DNA from: Monarcha castaneiventris obscurior
Lineage: Eukaryota > Chordata > Aves > Passeriformes > Monarchidae
Reading direction: 5' to 3'
Assembly (NCBI GenBank): GCA_026261815.1
Contig: JAMPIT010000476.1
Coordinates: 3,561,501 to 3,625,500 of the forward strand
DNA: 64,000 bases
Every line of letters starts with the position of its first letter. Position 1 is the first letter of the stretch. Position numbers and translations under genes: made by a program. Below are positions 50,701 to 61,000 of this stretch, piece after piece. Below the pieces are notes generated by a model. That model was not told the DNA's origin and did not search any database. It was given only the letters and a program-made list of their open reading frames with translations.

Positions 50701-53700
50701 TCGAAATTGCAAAAGAGGCATTTCCAGCTTAGGAAATCACCTGTAGGTATTCTCTCATATATCTTGAAATCAAGTTCTCTATCGTATATCCTTTTATGGT
50801 TTTTCTTTCTGCCTTTCTAACATTGTATTGCATCTACACAGACAAAATCAAGAGTTCATATTAAGCAGCTGTACCTGTCCATAGTGTTTTCCTTTGCTGT
50901 TTACTTCAATGTTGTCATACCAACTAATTTCCCTTGTGTCATAAAAATCTTACATAACGTACTTTCCCCTGCCCCATTATTTCTTGTTATCAACAAAACA
51001 AATGTTTGGTGTTTATGCCCTTAAAATTTAGCTTTGTTCCATTGCTTTGGCCACTGCATTATCTAAATATTGTTATTAATAAAATACCTTCCACCTCCTG
51101 AAGAAGCCACCTGAGTAATTTCAGACTGCAGTAGCTAAGGAAATACTTGTTACGTACTCTGAAGTTGCTGCATAGGCCTGAATTATACAAGTCAACTTTG
51201 CAATGAATTTTGCAAGGATGATGAATTTTCTCCTCTGTTAAATTTTGCAAAGATGATGAATTGTTTCCTCCTTTTTCCCCAGGTGCATGCAATCAGGATG
51301 ACTGGATAAGTGCAGTGCGGCCCGTCATAGAGAAGCGCATTCAAAAGTAAATGGTCGTGATGCCTTTAAAATACAGCACCTTACCTATGCTTCAGATTCT
51401 GTAGTCTTGATTTCCTTCAGTTAAAAGATTCCAGCAGAATTTCTAAGCAATGACGCTTATGCATCATTTTTTAATGCATATCACTGTGTGGCTTGAGAAC
51501 CTGTTGCCCAATATGAGGCAGATGATTGATAAATCTCAAATACACTGGGCTGTTGCATAGTTAGTCCAAGTGGATGTCTGTGTAGTGAAGAGAGATCCTA
51601 CTCTGGAAAAGAAGATTGTTCTCTCTGTTACACAGCTGTGGTTCTTTGGGAGTGAAAGCTAAGAGTGACCATGAATAACATTTGCCTGTGCACATAAAAA
51701 CACTAGATAGTCATTCTATCCATACAGCTGGTATTTAGAGATAACAACAAGTTTTTCTTAGGTATGTGGCTTGTCTTGGAAATTTAAGCTAGAAAAACAT
51801 ATTATGGAACTTTTCTACTTCTTAATTCTGATTCCAAACTGCAGTCCCAAGTTTGTTAAAAATAAAGTTGATTTTATGCCGTTTTTAGAAAACAATTCTA
51901 AGTTTTTGCTTGAGGATTTTTTTTTTTTGATAAGCAAAACAGGACTACCAAGTTGCTTTTGGAGAATTTAACCTCCAAAAGGCCTGCTAGGCTAATTGTT
52001 GAACGTACTTCTCACGCTGTGTGGAGAAGTCTCCAATATTTTCTAACACGTAATAGTAATGAGAAAGTAAAAACTATTGCGTGCTGCAGCTTTCTGTAAG
52101 TTCTGTTGTTGTGTTTTCTTTTCTTTTTTGGACGGTTTCAGTATTTGTTTTGTGACCACAAACAGGAATAGTAAATTTTGGGGAGAGAAGGTTATTAGGA
52201 GTTACATATTGGAGAGAGTTAATTTGTGGTCTGATTCTGTTTTGTGACAAGATTGGATCTATAGCACAACTTAACTTAATAGACCCATTTAAAATTTTGT
52301 TTCCATGAAATGCATTCCTTAAAATGAAATCGAGAAGGGGGCTTTTGAGTTGTCGTGTTGGTGACTAATTTTGAAAGTGGGTTGTCTTTGTTGTTTTGTT
52401 TTTCTGTTGCTCATTTAGGTACAGTGAAGGTGAGATAAGGTTTAACCTGATGGCTATTGTGTCTGACAGGAAGATGATATATGAGCAGAGGATTGCAGAG
52501 CTACAGCAGCAGCTGGCAGAGGTAGGCCGTGGGATTTAAATTGCTAAAGTAGTTCTCTGGTAGTTTTGTGTGTTGGCTTTATTATTCACTTCCCTTCCTC
52601 TCCGAATGGAGTAGCACTAAGAAAAGCAGGGAGTGGTTGCTACAGATGTGGATGCACTCAGTGCTGCAGCTCTGAACTGAGCACTCAGCACAGTGTGATC
52701 CTGTCATTTTGACTTTCTGCCTTGACTCATTTGCTGTGGTGCTGGAACTGTTCTTTTCCCAGTACCTGAACTAATCTGCTTGTAACTAACTGCAGAAATT
52801 CCTGAAATGTTCCCGTAACTGTAAACGAAACTGAATCTTTCTGTGATAGAAATACTTTTGAGACAAAAGTTGCTTTAATAAAAAAAAGAAAAAAAAAAAG
52901 GAATTTAAAAATAGAAGTAACATCATCCATTTAAATTTTTGTTTTGTGGAAGGAGGAGCCTATGGATACAGATCAAAGTAGTAATATGTTAAGTTCTATA
53001 CAATCAGAAGTTGCAAAATACCAGATGTTAATTGAAGAAGAGAACCAAAAATTAAAAAGATATAAGGTATGTAGCCTTTGCTTTTCTGATGGAATTATTG
53101 CAACAGTTGTAAGAAAAAGCCAGCTTTTATATATATATGGGAGCTTTTCAATTAATCTGAAGGAACTCGACGGGGCCTAGAAGATAGTTCAGCCACATAA
53201 TAATTCTGTTAATGCTTTTAATTTATTTTTAGATCGAAAATATTAGAAGAAAACATAACTACCTGCCTTTCATCATGGAATTATTAAAGACTCTAGCAGA
53301 GCACCAGCAGTTAATCCCATTAGTAGAAAAAGTGAGTATTTCCAGGCTGGCAGTGTGTTTCTGTAACTCTTCCCCCCCTCTCTGTCGGATGAACAAGCCC
53401 GTGCCGCTCACGCTGCCGCGCTCTGCGGCCGCTGTAGCAGGCGGTGACCGCGCGGTGGCAGCCGCGGCGCAGCGCTCGGACTCATCCCTCCCTTTTCCTT
53501 GCTCTGGGCTCCTTCCCTGGCTCGGCCTTCCCCCTTTCTAAGGTATCTAGCCATTAACATTGATGTACTGCTAAGGTTTCTATTAAACTCCAATAAATAA
53601 GTGTGTCTGCCACTTTGGCGAGGTTGTTAAACTGCTCAGGTACTTGAACTGTACTCGGCTCTGTGCTGCTCTGCACTTTAGGCTTGGGTGCCACAGGCAG

Positions 53701-54730
53701 GATCCCTGATTTTGTACTCACTGAGGAAAGATCTCCGAATTGCTACAATGAAAAAAGAGCTGTGTATTATTTAATGAGTGCGTTCTTTAGCTGAATTTAT
53801 TTGGGAAGGTAAATTTGCAGGCCCGTAGTTTATAAGGCAGTTTATAAGACAGTTTTAATTGTTTTATGTTAACACAAGTCACTTATAACACCCATCAAGC
53901 TGCTTTCACAAGTAAATTACCTGCTTTCACAAGTAAATTACCAGTGAACTGATGGTGGCAGATCTTAATTCTAAATGACTGAATTAGATGCTGTTCTGTT
54001 CAATAATAAGTGGTAACAAGCAGCAGCCTGATTCAGAATTAACTACTGTTTTGACAGAAAGTTGTTGGCCTTGCTTCTGAGTTGTCCCCTCTTCTTGCCC
54101 CATCTGTTTCTTAACATTCTTAACATGAATTCATAATGAGGAAAGTGCTAGTTTCCTGTCAATTTGTACTATTTATGATTGATGTGAGTTATGAGAATCT
54201 GTCTGCAAATATCTTGACAGGAACTTTTGTGGGGTTTCTTTCCACTCATTTGAAAGATCTAAACCACTGAGATCTTTGTTTCAGAGTTTAGTTTTGATAA
54301 TCAGTATGTCTGAATGTGGTGTTTTCTTGTGACATAAGATGTTTCCATTAGGAAGAGTTTTTTCTATGTTAAATGAAATTGGTATGGAGGTATGAAAGAT
54401 GAAGGTTTCAATTATGTTTTTAAAATAGTGCTTTTCCCCTACAGAAGTTACCCAATCTCAGTTTCTTTTGCATAATTTATTTAAACCTGTATTTTTTCTT
54501 AAAAGGTTTTATATACTAACCTAGCAAAATAGTAGTAGGATGCTTCTGAAGGGTCTAAATTTACATTTAAATTTTTCTTTTCCCAGTGTATTTTTAATAT
54601 TCAGAAATGTAATGAGTAGTCATTCAAAGCTCCAGAACGATCTTTGTCTTATCAGAGCTTGACATCATCTCCCCTTGTTTCCTAGGCAAAAGAAAAACAG
54701 AATGCCAAGAAAGCTCAGGAGGCCAAATGA
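38663..54730 (+). CDS. UCHL5: UCHL5 (UCH37), ubiquitin C-terminal hydrolase
   Basis: Deubiquitinase of the proteasome 19S particle (via ADRM1/RPN13) and the INO80 complex. Eleven exons join in frame: 38663-38744, 40149-40212, 41910-42015, 49469-49594, 49679-49740, 49818-49948, 51283-51346, 52419-52521, 52953-53066, 53233-53331 and 54686-54730, giving 331 aa (human 329; two extra residues near the N-terminus, [10 protein letters not shown]). The UCH domain covers about residues 8-228 with the oxyanion Gln Q84, catalytic C90 (NNACATQA), H166 ([10 protein letters not shown]) and D181 (YELDGL). A coiled region follows, then the C-terminal ULD-like segment ([20 protein letters not shown]) and the Lys-rich tail [13 protein letters not shown] that binds RPN13. 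All catalytic residues are intact. Confidence 0.97.
39145..39325 (-). mobile_element. CR1 LINE fragment
   Basis: The reverse complement of the CR1 3' portion: ATGGCACTGAGTGCCGCCTC, GGCGGTGACTCCGTGACCTC, GGGCAGCCCATTACAGTGTC and AATCTAAACTTCCCTGGCGC. Minus orientation, in UCHL5 intron 1 just outside the CpG island. Confidence 0.88.
40149..40212 (+). CDS. UCHL5: UCHL5 exon 2
   Basis: The acceptor TATTTCAG precedes 40149 and the donor GTAAGG follows 40212. Completes G28 and encodes [20 protein letters not shown] plus two bases of K49. Confidence 0.95.
41910..42015 (+). CDS. UCHL5: UCHL5 exon 3
   Basis: The acceptor TTTTTCAG precedes 41910 and the donor GTATGA follows 42015. Encodes [20 protein letters not shown] through LDTIFFAKQ, ending with the oxyanion Gln Q84. 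Confidence 0.96.
43250..43286. repeat. Perfect 16-bp inverted repeat (hairpin)
   Basis: CTGTTCTGTAGCTACA, 5-nt loop TGGGC, then TGTAGCTACAGAACAG. The arms are perfectly complementary. In UCHL5 intron 3. Confidence 0.85.
44334..44430. repeat. 23-bp tandem repeat, about 4 copies
   Basis: Unit GCCAGTGCAGTGAATTTCTG plus TGA. The first copy differs by AACTTCTGTGAGG. In UCHL5 intron 3. It creates short repeated frames on the minus strand that are not genes. Confidence 0.88.
49469..49594 (+). CDS. UCHL5: UCHL5 exon 4, catalytic Cys
   Basis: The acceptor TTTTCTAG precedes 49469 and the donor GTGAGT follows 49594. The exon has 42 codons: [20 protein letters not shown] through [10 protein letters not shown]90 is the nucleophile. 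It follows the 7.4-kb intron 3, the longest in the gene. Confidence 0.96.
49679..49740 (+). CDS. UCHL5: UCHL5 exon 5
   Basis: The acceptor CCTTTCAG precedes 49679 and the donor GTAACA follows 49740. Encodes [20 protein letters not shown] plus two bases of R147. It sits only 84 bp after exon 4. Confidence 0.95.
49818..49948 (+). CDS. UCHL5: UCHL5 exon 6, catalytic His and Asp
   Basis: The acceptor TTTGCAG precedes 49818 and the donor GTAACA follows 49948. Encodes [20 protein letters not shown] through [10 protein letters not shown], containing H166 and D181. The preceding intron is only 77 bp. Confidence 0.96.
51283..51346 (+). CDS. UCHL5: UCHL5 exon 7
   Basis: The acceptor TTTCCCCAG precedes 51283 and the donor GTAAAT follows 51346. 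Completes G191 and encodes [20 protein letters not shown] plus two bases of K212. Confidence 0.95.
52419..52521 (+). CDS. UCHL5: UCHL5 exon 8
   Basis: The acceptor TCATTTAG precedes 52419 and the donor GTAGGC follows 52521. Encodes [20 protein letters not shown] through [10 protein letters not shown], the end of the UCH fold and the start of the coiled linker. Confidence 0.95.
52953..53066 (+). CDS. UCHL5: UCHL5 exon 9
   Basis: The acceptor GGAAG precedes 52953 and the donor GTATGT follows 53066. Encodes [20 protein letters not shown] through KLKRYK. A GAG repeat directly after the acceptor could allow a start 3 nt later (NAGNAG-type), but using the first site gives the human-like LAE-EEP. 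Confidence 0.92.
53233..53331 (+). CDS. UCHL5: UCHL5 exon 10
   Basis: The acceptor TTTTTAG precedes 53233 and the donor GTGAGT follows 53331. Encodes [20 protein letters not shown] through LIPLVEK, the ULD-like C-terminal helical segment. Confidence 0.96.
54686..54730 (+). CDS. UCHL5: UCHL5 exon 11, C-terminal tail
   Basis: The acceptor TTTCCTAG precedes 54686. Encodes [14 protein letters not shown] and a TGA at 54728-54730. The Lys-rich tail binds RPN13/ADRM1 in the human protein. Confidence 0.96.
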   Translation, partial: AKEKQNAKKAQEAK

Positions 54731-54788
54731 AGATGACTTTGCAAAACACATACAGTTATTTGCTTCTGATACTATTTTCATGACAACA

Positions 54789-54794
54789 AATAAA
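54789..54794 (+). terminator. UCHL5 proximal poly(A) signal
   Basis: AATAAA, 59 bp after the stop codon, followed by TTGTCC and GT-rich text at about 54820-54860. A second AATAAA lies at 55271-55276 and may be a distal site. Confidence 0.6.
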
Positions 54795-55270
54795 ACTTTT
54801 CATAAACTTCAACTTTTGTCCAGTGCACGTTTGCCAGTTGTAACGGTTTGTCTTGTACTGTTTGCACGGGTCTGACTCTTCCTTCCCCTGCATCTTGTGC
54901 ATGTGGTACTGCTGAGCAATGTTTAGGTTCTCCTGGTCACATTCAGTATTCACCAGTCTGTCATATTGCTGAGAGCTTGGGAAGTGGACCCAGAAATGTG
55001 CAAGGAAAATGTCCCCATTTTGTCCCACTTGAACATGTGATAACGATTCAAATGCCAGAGGTTTAAGTATAAGCATGAGCTTTCTTTGCTCATCCCTACT
55101 AACAGTTACAATCCTTTCCAGTGGTTCAGTGACATAGCCTGTGTCTTTGTTTTTATGAAGTATGTGTCTAATTTTTTTACGAAATGGAAAAGTATGAATC
55201 TAGCTGTAGAAACATTTGCAAAGACCAATGTATAATCTCAAAAGAACTGCATTGCTTTAGTAGAAAAGAT

Positions 55271-55276
55271 AATAAA
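55271..55276 (+). terminator. Candidate UCHL5 distal poly(A) signal
   Basis: AATAAA about 540 bp after the stop, followed by TTCTTCTGTGG about 30 nt later, which suits a cleavage region. Confidence 0.5.
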
Positions 55277-55970
55277 TATTCCCATTTTTATTTTGGCAAA
55301 CTTTCTTCTGTGGTATTTTATTATGGGAGAAGATGATTAGGATATGGAGGTCATCAGCCTTGTGACTTGAGTATATGCATTCTAAATTTGGGGTAGAAAG
55401 AAGGCACAGTATTGTTTTGGGGAGTTAATGATCTTGGATATAAGGTATTCCTGTTCTGGAGTATGTTCAATTTAAGTCTTTAAAGCGGTGCTTTTTATTT
55501 GACTTTGAGAAGTAATACAAGGAAAAAGGTGCCTGGAAGATTGTTGTGGAGGACAACATTGCTGTGGAAGATGCTTGAGCTGTGTCCCATGGACCAAAGG
55601 GAATGCCTTGGGAAGAGCTCGCTGGGTGTCCTGGCACCTTAAATGCTGCCTGCTGTGAGCTGTGAATAGATGGTTTGGGGATGGATAGTAACAGGCCATT
55701 GCAACAATACCCACTGTTTGAATAATTCACTGTCAGTGCACGTGGATTTGTTTAGAAAACTTCCAGTTTCTTCCTAAAAGACTCCGATAAGAAACAAAAG
55801 AGCTTTGATTTCTTTTTTCTTTTGGCAAACCTTCAAAACTGTAAATAGTAAAATATGTTTGTTTCCCTTATTTTACCTGTACTTCATTGAACTGTGAACT
55901 CCTTTGCTCTTGGAGGCTGAATTTTTTGAAACCCTGATATGAAACATTCTGTTATCTGTTGGTGCTTCAT

Positions 55971-56012
55971 ATATATTGCATATATATCTATATACACACA
56001 CATATATATACA
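55971..56012. repeat. TA/CA-rich microsatellite
   Basis: Imperfect TATATA and CACACACA runs, about 42 bp. Gives short artefactual open frames. Confidence 0.7.
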
Positions 56013-56860
56013 GGATAAAATTTTGGCTGAAGAAGTAAAACCTACTGTGCTCTTTACTGCTGGAAGGATCTCCTCGAGTCATTACTGTGGCTGGAAAGGT
56101 AAGATCTGTTTCAGTAAAACCTGAGATCCTTATCTGTGTTTTGTACAAAATTGATCAGGTTAATGAGAGCATAAACTCTGAGCATTTCCTCCTTCAGTAA
56201 TGCAGCATTACTAAACTGCAGCATTGTCCAAGGAAAGTTCCTCTGTAAGAGACATTCCTGCTCTTAAAATTACATTTGAAACTCCAACCTGTTGAAAACA
56301 TTTGTCTGTCTAAGTGATAACCTGATGATTCCCACAGCACTCTGTTGTCCTTGGAGAAGTTTGCCATTTGATATTAGATATCAACTTAAATTTGTACTGA
56401 AGTTATTTCATTCTCCTTTTATTGGCATACTTGGGCATGTACAAAAGGAAGGGGAATTTTGCTGAAGCAGCTAATTATTTTTGCAATTATTAACAAATTT
56501 TAGTAGCGATTGTTTCAGAAATTAGAAAGCTTACATTGCAAGCAATCTTTCTGGATTTGTGGAAGGACAAGGAAAGGATGGATGTAAAGATCAAATTTTA
56601 ACAAAATTTGTTAGTCCAATGTGTAGGTGGAAAATGTTTTGTTTTTAAAAAAAGCTGTTTAATGCAGAAGTAGAACATTTCAAAACTAGTGTTCTCTGTT
56701 GTATTATGCATCTTTTTTTTCCTGATCAAACTTATGGCAGATTTTTTACTATTTTTGCCAAATTTGTAGAACTGTTTTTTCATAATGTGTGTCTTGGCTT
56801 TAAAGGCAGTTATTTGTATATTAGCACAGTGTCACATGAATGCAGAGGTGGACGTGAAGT

Positions 56861-57364
56861 TGATCCTGGCTAGGCTGGGGTACAGTGAATTTCCTCCTTG
56901 GTAGCTGGTGCAGTGCTGTGTTTGGGATGGAGCATGAGAATGATGTCGATAACACACTGATGTTTTCAGTGGTTGCTAAGCAGGGCTTACTGTGAGTGCA
57001 GGAGTCTGCAGCTTCTCATGCCCTGCCAGCCAGGAGCTGCAGGGGCACCAGGATTGGGAGGGGACACAGCCAGGACAGCTGGCCCCAGTGGCCAAAGGGG
57101 TATTTCCCAGTACGTGGTGTCATGGCCAGTGTTTAAACTGGGGCAGAGCTGGCCTGGGGCACTGCTCAGGAGCTGCCTGGGCTTGGGTCAGTGAGTGCTG
57201 AGCCCTGCATTCTGCAGCACATGAGCATTCTAATTCTATCATCCTTTCCCGACCCATTAACCTCTCTTTGTGCCAGCCCACGGGATCCTCACTTCCACTC
57301 TCCCACTGGTGGGGAGTGAGCAGCCTTGTGGGACTGAGTTGGCAGCTGGGTTCAAACCACGACA
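56861..57364 (+). mobile_element. Solo-type endogenous retrovirus LTR (avian)
   Basis: The text follows a common avian LTR from end to end: GGTAGCTGGTGCAGTGCTGT, GATAACACACTGATGTTTTC, TTGCTAAGCAGGGCTTACTG, GGGACACAGCCAGGACAGCT, GTGTTTAAACTGGGG (TATA-region equivalent), then GGGTTCAAACCACGACA at the end. Plus orientation. No internal viral coding region is seen beside it, so a solo LTR is likely. The family name (ERVL-like) is from memory and uncertain. Confidence 0.8.
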
Positions 57365-57459
57365 AGGATTTAGCAAATTAAACGCGCCCAAAAATCAAAA
57401 CAGAGATTTCGGCCTTAATCCATTTCAGACTTTTTGGAACCTCTGTTTTGCTGTATGGA

Positions 57460-58071
57460 TGTGCTGGTTTTGGCCAAAACCTAGCAATATATCCTCTGGG
57501 AGAAAGTCAGGTCACAACCACCCTTCCCCCCACCATGTTCAGGAAAAAATTCCTCGAAGGAAAGTGAAGGAGATAAAAACCTATTTATTAACAAACACAC
57601 AGGAAAAGGATAATAATACTAAATAGTAAAACCCTCACTATAACAAGAAAAACCCGGGAAGAAATTAGAGTCCTCTCGTAGGTGTGGTCCCTCCTTCTCG
57701 GAGCTGGCGTGGGGGGTGGCCTTAGGCCCCATCCGGGCCTGAGGAGAAGTTCTCCTGATGTGTTCTGATGTTGTTGAAACAGTCCAGAAGAGGAAGAAAG
57801 GAAAAAAACCAAAGTCCCAGGAAACACGCTGAGGAAAAAGTGAAGGGAAAAAAACCCAAACAAACTGGCTGAAGAGACAGGCAGGGAGCTCCCTCCATGC
57901 TATTGCCGCCGGGGAACGCAGAGAAGTCCCTATCTCTGTGTCCTTAGGAACTTGCTTTGAAAGGTTCATCTGTTTTTTCCTCCCCTCTCAAGCTCAGTTT
58001 AAAGGCACAAATTAATTTTTTGGCATAGAGCCATGATAGGAGATACACATCACAGAGTCACCCCAAGACAA
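57460..58071 (-). mobile_element. Second ERV LTR, opposite orientation
   Basis: On the minus strand the segment begins TGTCTTGGGGTGACTCTGTG and ends GGCCAAAACCAGCACA, so it has TG...CA termini. It carries an AATAAA (plus-strand TTTATT at about 57583-57588) towards its 3' end, as expected of an LTR. Flanks ATGGA and ATGTA could be a 5-bp target duplication with one mismatch. No retroviral genes are adjacent. Confidence 0.65.
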
Positions 58072-61000
58072 TGTAGAATGGTGAAAGGTTTGTGTTCTGA
58101 TTTATTTCAAGGGCTGTGCATTCTGCTGGTGTAAACCCTCAGTGTGGCATAGCTGTCAGAACTGAGATTTGGGTATAATGAGAATAAACAATAAATTCAG
58201 TTTCTGTGAAGAATTCCACCAGTTCTGTTTCCTCTTGCCCAAAAGAGCTCAGTGTGTCTCCCATTTGCTAAGAATTTGAAAACACAAAATCCCAAACTTC
58301 AGTGTGATCTCGGGCTGCCAGTCCTTGCATAGTACATAAAAATTTCAGAATCCTCCCATAGCCTGATTTCTTCCTTCCCAGAGTAACATTTTATACTTTG
58401 AACATGACTTATTTGTAAGACATTTTGTGTTGCTGGAAAAGTGATGATAAATTCAAGTCAATGTTTTACCTGTGGTGAGTAATGAAATCTTTAAGCATAG
58501 TTGCATTTGTCATTGTTAAGGGAAGTTGTAAACGTGTGTTAACTGGGGAAATATACCTGAAAATTTGTGTTAACTCTCATTAGTTGTAATAGACTGTGGA
58601 GCTGAGCTTTAGGAGCATTTGCCATGAATTGTGTAGTGCATCCAGAGGAGCTGCAGACCTGCATTTCTGGATGACTGGCTGAGAAGAAGCAGTTCTCAGC
58701 AGCGCTGCTTGTGAGCTATGAGATATTATTTCTTGCTCCCTGACCAATTTATAGAATTGGCATCACAATTTCAAAATACTGAACCACCTGTTTCTTTCAG
58801 ATTACAATGTGCCAGAAGACTAAAATCCTGCCTCCTTAGCCAGTGATCCAGGACTTGATGTGTGGTGAATAACTATGTTAGTGTGCACATCACGTTTGTC
58901 AGGCTTCAGGTGTGATGTTTGAGTTGTTTGTGTCCTTCATCCCAGCACTGGATCAGCACAGCAAAGCTTCACATTAACACTTCTGTGGTTTCTGTGCTTA
59001 GACTTGATGAGTGGAACGAAATGAAATAATTCTTGCACATTCCTCAAACTGCTCCTGTAATGACTGGTCAGGCTAATCCACTGAAAACATTTCAGTCTTG
59101 TTTTGAGAAAGCTGAAACTCTTTGTTCTGTGGCTCAGTGACACAGTGCTTGCTTAATCAGCCTGATTAGCTTGAAAACAAGGAGTTCTCTGGAATAATTA
59201 GGTTTGATGCTGAAATATATCCTGTCAGCCTGGTTTTGAGTCTTGGCTATGAAGTCCCCTCAAAATTTGTGGGTTTAAGTAGGTTGACTAAACCACATCA
59301 AACTGACAGTGCAGTTACTCCTACAGTAAAATTAATGTGTCCCTAAAGAATATATGATCAATTTTGTTTTTAACCTCAAAAGCATACTAGGAAAGTGAAG
59401 ATGTGTCAAGTTTATAGCCTGTGTTCTTTGTGAAAGAACGCTGGTTTTATGGCAAAAGCCCTTTATCGAAATTTGCTACTCTAAGAGGCTTTATCCAATG
59501 TAAATCCTTACAGTGTTCAGAAATGTTTGAATCAGTTTAGCAATAAATCTTTTTATTAATAATGCAAATACATTACAGACAGTAGGCTTTGTAGGGGAGG
59601 AGAAGAAAATGTTAGGTTAGAAAAATGTCAAAATTCGGTCATTAAGGATATGTGGGCTTGATCACTTCGTGCCTTGCTAGTGAAATTTCTTTCTCTGAAA
59701 GTTGATGCACTTCTGAAATGGGAACTATGTGAGATTATAAAATACAGATTTTTCTCTGAGGTCCCTGAGCACCCTCATGAAATGAAAAAACAAAGGAAAA
59801 ATGGAAGAAATAGTTATATGTTATAATTCCCTCTCTTTTTTTTTTTTTTTTTTGGTGAACACCTGATAGGGATATTTAAATCAGTCATCTCTGTGCAGTG
59901 GATTCAGAGTTCTGCTAGCATTCTCACTTTCTTGTGCTCATGAAATCTCTGCAGTGGAAGTGGTGATAATGCAGAGTTGTTCCCACAGAGTTACAATTAC
60001 AAGGTTAAGTGAAATGGATGTAGATTTCTCTGTTATATGTAATAGCTGCAAAAGCTGCAAAAACCAGTTTAGCCATGGAGCCTTTTTGTCTGATCTGGGT
60101 AATCTCACCTCTCTCTATTAATAAGATCTAATAGAGTTTGTTATATTGAAGGCACTTTGCAAATCTGGTTAAATATTTTTCCATGATAAGCAAGTATTTT
60201 CCATATTTTGTACAGTTTGTTTATGCTTTAGTAACACCAATTGGAGATTATGTTAATATTTGACTTCTTTTTTTAAGTATACACCTTGCTAATTGCTGGG
60301 ATTATGTGTCTGACAATAACTAAGCAATCATCTGCAGTGTTATCAGTATCTGATATTTACAGTTCAGTGAATGAAAAATAAAGCTTGCTTTGTGCAAATA
60401 TTTGTATTAATTTCTTCTAATGTTATCCACAGCAGTCTGGTACCAAGATAATTGCTGTGTATTCCAATTTAAACAAGAAAACATTAAATAACTGTAAGAT
60501 ATTTCTTATAAAAATGATTTCTGGCTTGAACATCCTCTTACTCAGAATACTTTGTGCAAATGTGCACACAAGTGTGTCTGTGAATTAACATTTCTTCACA
60601 CCAAATAGAGAAAAAAAAAGGGTTTTATAGGAACAAATCAAATTTTCTTACAATTTGTTCTGCTGATGGTATTTAAAGTAGCCCTCTGAACAGTCTGGAC
60701 ACATTTAACTCAACTCATTGTGGTTCCTGTATGGCGTGCTCAAAAAATCAGACAGCATCACATCTTACGAATGTTGTCTCTCAGTAGAAAAGTATTTTCT
60801 AAGAGTGGAAGAGAGTATCATGAGCTTTTCCATGTCCTCATTTCACTTCTTTCCAGTTTTTCCAGTAAGGCATTGGTCATTTCTCAATTCCTCAGAAATC
60901 TACAAAGCACTTCAAAGTAAATAGTGGGTGAAAAACTTCCTGAAGTCTTAATGTGGCACCACTGAGATGTGATCTAAACATTACTACAGATTCCTAGTTT

